Shown here: positions 12,711 through 16,007 of the stretch, piece by piece
Position numbering within the stretch: position 1 is the first letter of the stretch
Layout: each line of letters begins with the position of its first letter
Source: VRUE01 sp036376775
GTDB lineage: Bacteria > Actinomycetota > Thermoleophilia > Solirubrobacterales > 70-9
Assembly (NCBI GenBank): GCA_036376775.1
Contig: DASUZP010000105.1
Span: 1 to 16,007 of the forward strand
DNA: 16,007 bases
Reading direction: 5' to 3'
Program-made: the position numbers and the translations under genes
The notes under the pieces: model-generated
Seen by the model: only the letters and a program-made list of their open reading frames with translations
Databases searched by the model: none
What the model was told of the DNA's origin: nothing

Positions 12711-13865
12711 TCAACCGGCGCAGAAAGCCTCGTAGTCGGGGAACTTGCCGAGGTCCTCGTCGGCGACCTCGGGGGCATCGGGGCCACAGATCGGGCAGCC
12801 CGGGTCGCGGCGCACCTTGAGCTCGGTGAAGCGGGTGCTGAGCGCCTCGAAGAGCAGCAGCCGGCCGATCAGCGGCTCGCCGATCCCCAGGACCAGCTTC
12901 AGCACCTCGTTTGCCTGCAGCAGGCCCATCGTCCCGGCCATCACGCCCAGCACCCCGTTGGCCGAGCAGCTCGGCGCCAGCTCGGCCGGCGGCGGCGTCG
13001 GGTAGAGGCAGCGGTAGCAGGGACCCCCGAAGGGGACGAAGGTCGAGATCTGTCCGTCGAAGCTGAGGATCGATGCCGAGACGACCGGCTTGCGCAGCCG
13101 CACCGAGGCGTCGTTGAGCAGGTAGCGGGTGGGGAAGTTGTCGGCGCCGTCGACGATCACGTCGTACTCGTCGAGGATCTCGACGATGTTGGAGGCGTCG
13201 AGGCGGAGTCGGTGCTCGACCACGTTCACGTCCGGGTTCAGCGCCTCGATCGTCAGCCGCGCCGACTCGGTCTTGGGCACGCCGATCCGTTCGGTGTTGT
13301 GGATCACCTGACGCTGCAGGTTGGAGGCGTCGACGACGTCGTCGTCGATCAGGCCGAGGGTGCCGATCCCGGCCGCGGCGAGGTAGAGCGCGGTCGGCGC
13401 GCCGAGTCCGCCGGCGCCGACCAGCAGTACCTTCGCGTTGAGCATCTTCAGCTGGCCGTCGACCCCGACCTCGGGCAGCAGCGTGTGGCGCGAGTAGCGG
13501 TCGCGTTGCTCGGCGGTCATGCCGCTGGCCGAGACGACCGGCAGCCCCTGCTCCTGCCAGGCGAGGATGCCACCGGCCATCGAGGCGACGTCCGTGTAGC
13601 CGAGCGCCTGCAGCTGCTCGGCCGCCTTGTAGGAGCGGTTGCCGCTGCGGCAGTAGAGGATCGTGCGGGCAGCCTTGTCGGGCGCGGCGGCGGCGATCTC
13701 GTCGCCGAGCAATCCGGGCGGCACCAACTTGCCGTTCTCGAGGTGGGCCTCCTGGTACTCGTGCGGCTCGCGGGTGTCGATCAGGACGACGTCGCCGCGC
13801 TCGATCTCCTGCGCCGCCTCGAAGGGCTCGATCTCCTCGATCTGCTGCTTGGTCTGAGTTGCCAT
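12711..13865 (-). CDS. moeB: rhodanese-E1 fusion (MoeB/ThiF-type adenylyltransferase for CysO)
   Basis: A 384-residue fusion. Residues 1-110 are a rhodanese domain: VVLIDTREPHEYQEAHL, then the active-site loop YCRSGNRSYKAAEQL with Cys72, then MAGGILAWQEQGLPV. Residues 115-365 are an E1-like ThiF/MoeB domain: YSRHTLLPEVG, the ATP loop VGAGGLGAPTALYLAAAG, IDDDVVDASNLQRQVIH, the zinc pairs CYRC (283/286) and CPIC (357/360), and Cys300 in PSCSANGVLG. It should adenylate the CysO C-terminus and transfer sulfur to it from a persulfide on Cys72. Domain order is unusual: in MoeZ/MoeBR and MOCS3 the rhodanese is C-terminal. ATG 13865 follows a good site, CAGGAG. The promoter TATACT (13920-13925) lies about 55 nt upstream and is shared in sequence with cysM. 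Confidence 0.92.
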   Translation of the reverse strand: MATQTKQQIEEIEPFEAAQEIERGDVVLIDTREPHEYQEAHLENGKLVPPGLLGDEIAAAAPDKAARTILYCRSGNRSYKAAEQLQALGYTDVASMAGGILAWQEQGLPVVSASGMTAEQRDRYSRHTLLPEVGVDGQLKMLNAKVLLVGAGGLGAPTALYLAAAGIGTLGLIDDDVVDASNLQRQVIHNTERIGVPKTESARLTIEALNPDVNVVEHRLRLDASNIVEILDEYDVIVDGADNFPTRYLLNDASVRLRKPVVSASILSFDGQISTFVPFGGPCYRCLYPTPPPAELAPSCSANGVLGVMAGTMGLLQANEVLKLVLGIGEPLIGRLLLFEALSTRFTELKVRRDPGCPICGPDAPEVADEDLGKFPDYEAFCAG

Positions 13866-13910
13866 GCGTCTCCTGGACTTAGTTAAATACCTGAATTCCG
13901 ATCCGGCTTT

Positions 13911-13927
13911 ACTTCAAAAAGTATAGC
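13911..13927 (-). promoter_or_regulatory. moeB promoter block (TATACT), copy 2 of 17-bp repeat
   Basis: The same 17 bases as at cysM, with TATACT at 13925 to 13920 on the coding strand. Here the transcript would begin about 13913 and carry a leader of about 48 nt ending in the moeB ribosome site CAGGAG. No clear -35 hexamer is present. The 100-base gap between the TetR stop and moeB holds nothing else I can name. Confidence 0.6.
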
Positions 13928-13965
13928 GAGGGGTCGCCGCCTCGACATCGGGTCGACTTGGCCGG

Positions 13966-14664
13966 CTATGCGACCGGTCCCTCCGGATCCATATACGGGG
14001 TCAGCAGGTACTGGACCAACTCGGCGGTCGCATCGGCCAACCGCTCGGTCCGGCCGGCATCGACGTAGCGGGTGATCAGCGAGAGCGCGCCGCCGAGCAG
14101 CAACTCCTCGAGCCCGTCCGGCAGCCCGCCTCGGCCGGCTCGACCGGCGCGAAGCGGGTCGACGAAACGCGCGAGGCAGGCCTGTTGGCGCTCGCGGATG
14201 GCGCGGCCGGCCTGCAGAGCCTCGACTCCGATCAGATGCGCCAGCGGCGGGTTGGCGGCCAGCAACGCCAGTGCCTCCGAGACCCCGGCACGAACGCGCG
14301 CCAGCCACTCGTCCTCGCCGGCTATTGCCCGCTCTATACGTTCGCTGAGCCACTGCCCGGCCAGGTCGTAGGTCGCCAGGAAGCACGCCTCCTTGTTCTC
14401 GAACTGCGCGTAGAAAGCGGCTCGCGAGACTCCGGCCTCATGCGTCACATGCCCGATCGTGGTCCCTGCGTAACCGTGCCACGGCAGGACCCGGAGCATC
14501 GCGGCGATGATCCGCAGGCGCTGATTGCGGACGACGAAGGACCGCGGCAGACCGTGGCGACCGCCGGGAAGCTGGGCGAGGGCAAGCTCCGGCGGGAGAT
14601 CGGCAAACGTGCCCGGCTCGAAGCGCTCCGGCTCGGCGTCAGATGGCGGCGGCGACCCGCGCAT
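13966..14664 (-). CDS. TetR/AcrR family transcriptional regulator
   Basis: A 232-residue regulator. After a Pro/Glu-rich extension of about 45 residues comes helix 1, NQRLRIIAAMLRVLPWHGYA (about 49-68). The helix-turn-helix is TTIGHVTHEAGVSRAAFYAQ (about 70-89), followed by FENKEACFLATYDL. The C-terminal half (SEALALLAANPPLAHLIGVE and onward) resembles TetR proteins with a C-terminal 'LLTPYMDPEG' end. ATG 14664 overlaps the upstream TetR-like ORF by 26 nt, so both are probably made from one mRNA. The ligand and target are unknown; the dyad at 15162-15180 is the nearest candidate operator. The gene precedes moeB by 100 nt in the same direction, so read-through into the cysteine cluster is possible. 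Confidence 0.88.
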   Translation of the reverse strand: MRGSPPPSDAEPERFEPGTFADLPPELALAQLPGGRHGLPRSFVVRNQRLRIIAAMLRVLPWHGYAGTTIGHVTHEAGVSRAAFYAQFENKEACFLATYDLAGQWLSERIERAIAGEDEWLARVRAGVSEALALLAANPPLAHLIGVEALQAGRAIRERQQACLARFVDPLRAGRAGRGGLPDGLEELLLGGALSLITRYVDAGRTERLADATAELVQYLLTPYMDPEGPVA

Positions 14665-15100
14665 CAGCCGCCAGGGAGGGCGCGAGTAGATACTCCAGCA
14701 GGAGGTTACGATCCTCGCCAAGGCGCTCCGCTTCGCCCGCCAGCACACGGCCCGAGAGATGGGAGACGAGACCGCCGGCGATCAACCGCGCGGTCTCCGC
14801 CACGACCCCCGCGGCGATCGGATGGCCCACCGGCGGGCGCAGCGCTTCGGCAAGGCGCACCAGCGAGCGCTCGTGCTCCAGCCGGATCGGCCCGGCGGCA
14901 GGCGCCTCGACCAGGAGCAGGCGAGCCAGCGTCGGATCGGCGGCAAGGAGGTCGAGACCTGCGCCCAGTCCGGCCGAGAGGCCGGCCTTCCATTCGTCCT
15001 CGCCCTGAGCGGCAGCTTCGACCGCGGAGACGAGCCGCTCCACCCCCTCTTTGTAGGCAGTGGCGCGGGCGACATTGGATCGTTCGACGACGGCTTCCAT
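14639..15100 (-). pseudogene. TetR-like protein with truncated DNA-binding domain
   Basis: A 153-residue frame from ATG 15100. It is a paralogue of the next gene: both contain GEDEW, a following 'LLAA(N/D)P-LA-L' helix, a VE(A)-AG segment and a 'YLL-P' tail. The N-terminus starts directly in the second half of the helix-turn-helix (AVVERSNVARATAYK) and then jumps to EGVERLVSAVEAAA. Compared with its neighbour it lacks helix 1 entirely and about 15 residues that include the F-x-x-KE region after the recognition helix. No missing piece is found upstream in other frames. The reading frame is otherwise intact with normal coding bias, so it may be a decayed regulator or a working ligand-binding partner without DNA binding. 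A TTGACA-17-TTGTAT promoter lies upstream. Confidence 0.6.
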
Positions 15101-15133
15101 ACCAAGTCCGTTCTCAGTCGAAGACACTCTTCG

Positions 15134-15180
15134 ATACAAACACTTCAGTACGTAGTTGTCAAGATACGCACGTGGTATCT
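15134..15180 (-). promoter_or_regulatory. promoter and dyad upstream of TetR-like pair
   Basis: On the minus strand TTGACA (15162 to 15157) is 17 nt from TTGTAT (15139 to 15134). Directly upstream, sharing one base with the -35, is the dyad AGATAC-N7-GTATCT (15162-15180), the size of a TetR operator. A second perfect dyad, CGAAGA-CAC-TCTTCG, lies at 15119-15133 in the early transcribed region. The stop codon of the next gene to the right overlaps the end of the first dyad. Confidence 0.45.
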
Positions 15181-16007
15181 ACGACTTCACCTGGTGTCGC
15201 TTGTGCTGCCTATGCCGCCCGCCCCCGCATTCCGGCCTCATCACAGGATTGGCACTCGACCGCTTGCCGTTATGCCCTTCGAACTCCACATTCGCCTTGG
15301 AGACAGCCCCGCAGAGATTGCGACTGTTGACGATCAACCCCTTCTTGGCCCCTTGCATCCTCAACACCACTTTCGAGAGCGGCGCATCGGGCGAGTCTTC
15401 GAGCGTCGCCCTGATCCCGCCGTGGGCGGAGTCGATCCGCACCGCGACCTCGATGTCGACCAGGCCGTGCAGGTCGAAGACGAGGTCGGGCAGCTTGTGG
15501 CTGGAGGACCTGAGGTAGACAGGTCCTTCGAGCGGCGTATCGAGCAGAGGCGTCCAGGCTTTGATGTAGCCGTAGCGCGATCGCGTCGGGCATTGCTTTG
15601 CCGCGAACTGGACCCTGGTGCAGATCGTCTTGATGTGGGCCTGATCGAGGAATGCCGAACGCGGCAGCCTTACGACCAGGCCTTTGACGTTCGCATCGCC
15701 TGCCTTCGGCCTGTAGATCGCGGTAAGTCCCGGATGCCCGCCGCGCTTGGTGCCGCCTTTGAGGTTCAGCGCAAGCTTCGGCTTAAAGCCCAGGTTCAGG
15801 CAGTTTGCCGCCTGGTAGCGGGTGGAGAGGGCGACCGGCTTGTCGTCAGCGGGGCTGAAGACGTCGAGGAAGGAGCCGAAGAGGGTCCCTTTGGCGCTCG
15901 ATTCGTCGCAGCTGGTCGGGTTCAAGGTGAAGTTGGGCCTGTCCACATAGACCCGCAGATCCCGCAGTTTCAAGACGATCCCCTTGAGGATGTGGGGGAT
16001 CGGTTCG
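15179..16007 (-). CDS. unassigned protein, C-terminal part (cut by window edge)
   Basis: The frame is open to the right edge (about 275 residues visible), so the start lies outside; a TTG at 15973 is not convincing because the upstream codons (PHILKGIVLK) continue the same protein pattern. Visible features are RVYVDRPNFTLNPTSC, then KPKLALNLKGGTKRGGHPGL, ICTRVQFAAKQCP, the segment LEGPVYLRSSSHKLPDLV, and IDSAHGGIRATL. It ends in a His/Arg/Lys-rich tail. Paired Cys residues and beta-rich alternation suggest an exported or surface protein. I have the impression that similar proteins are common in Solirubrobacterales, but I cannot name a family or verify this. No membrane segment is seen in the visible part. 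Confidence 0.75.
   Translation of the reverse strand, partial: EPIPHILKGIVLKLRDLRVYVDRPNFTLNPTSCDESSAKGTLFGSFLDVFSPADDKPVALSTRYQAANCLNLGFKPKLALNLKGGTKRGGHPGLTAIYRPKAGDANVKGLVVRLPRSAFLDQAHIKTICTRVQFAAKQCPTRSRYGYIKAWTPLLDTPLEGPVYLRSSSHKLPDLVFDLHGLVDIEVAVRIDSAHGGIRATLEDSPDAPLSKVVLRMQGAKKGLIVNSRNLCGAVSKANVEFEGHNGKRSSANPVMRPECGGGRHRQHKRHQVKS

Noticed and set aside
12690..13886. Long plus-strand frame opposite moeB
   Set aside because: Antisense to a gene with complete rhodanese and E1 motifs; no domain visible.

Overview
The window is a high-GC bacterial segment that looks like an actinomycete of the Thermoleophilia/Solirubrobacterales type. The evidence is strong G/C at third codon positions, a CysM-CysO-Mec cysteine pathway as in Actinomycetota, many TetR regulators, and many genes whose start codon lies 6-9 nt after a TANNNT box, as expected for leaderless mRNAs. 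The lineage is an inference; there is no rRNA or other marker here. I see no tRNA, rRNA, CRISPR array, insertion sequence or phage gene.

Left part, 1-3580. About 340 bases without a gene precede a lone Flp-type pilin (minus) with a strong hairpin behind its stop. Divergently, a GT4 glycosyltransferase, a small coiled-coil protein and L-aspartate oxidase (nadB) form an overlapping plus-strand run. nadB has no ATG, GTG or TTG in frame before its FAD-binding motif; the best start is an ATA inside an ATAG overlap.

Middle, 3604-8682 (plus). hyuA and hyuB encode a two-subunit hydantoinase/5-oxoprolinase-type enzyme. Their junction carries two mutually exclusive perfect hairpins around the hyuA stop. 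A consensus-like promoter then leads to a DUF1802 protein, followed by a peptidase-MA-like protein that apparently starts at ATC and lacks HExxH.

TetR cassette, 8697-10541. A TetR regulator and an SRPBCC protein (minus, overlapping) diverge from a CrtA-like (spheroidene monooxygenase family) protein (plus). A TTGACA-17-TACGGT promoter and a 16-bp palindrome lie between them. The CrtA-like gene ends in a 15-bp stem that holds its stop codon and that of the convergent DUF2007 gene.

Cysteine cluster, 10569-13865 (all minus). Read right to left it is a rhodanese-E1 fusion (MoeB type), CysO, CysM, the JAMM protease Mec and DUF2007. Together these predict cysteine synthesis on a protein carrier: E1 and rhodanese load sulfur on the CysO C-terminus, CysM joins it to O-phosphoserine, and Mec releases cysteine. 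CysO here ends in Gly-Gly-Ala-Leu, so it probably needs trimming first. The cysM and moeB promoters share an identical 17-bp block, and a 24-bp repeat follows the stops of cysM and moeB.

Right end, 13966-16007 (minus). A complete TetR regulator is preceded by an overlapping TetR-like ORF that has lost most of its DNA-binding domain. A dyad and a TTGACA promoter lie upstream of it. The last gene, cut by the window edge, is the C-terminal part of a protein I cannot assign to a named family.
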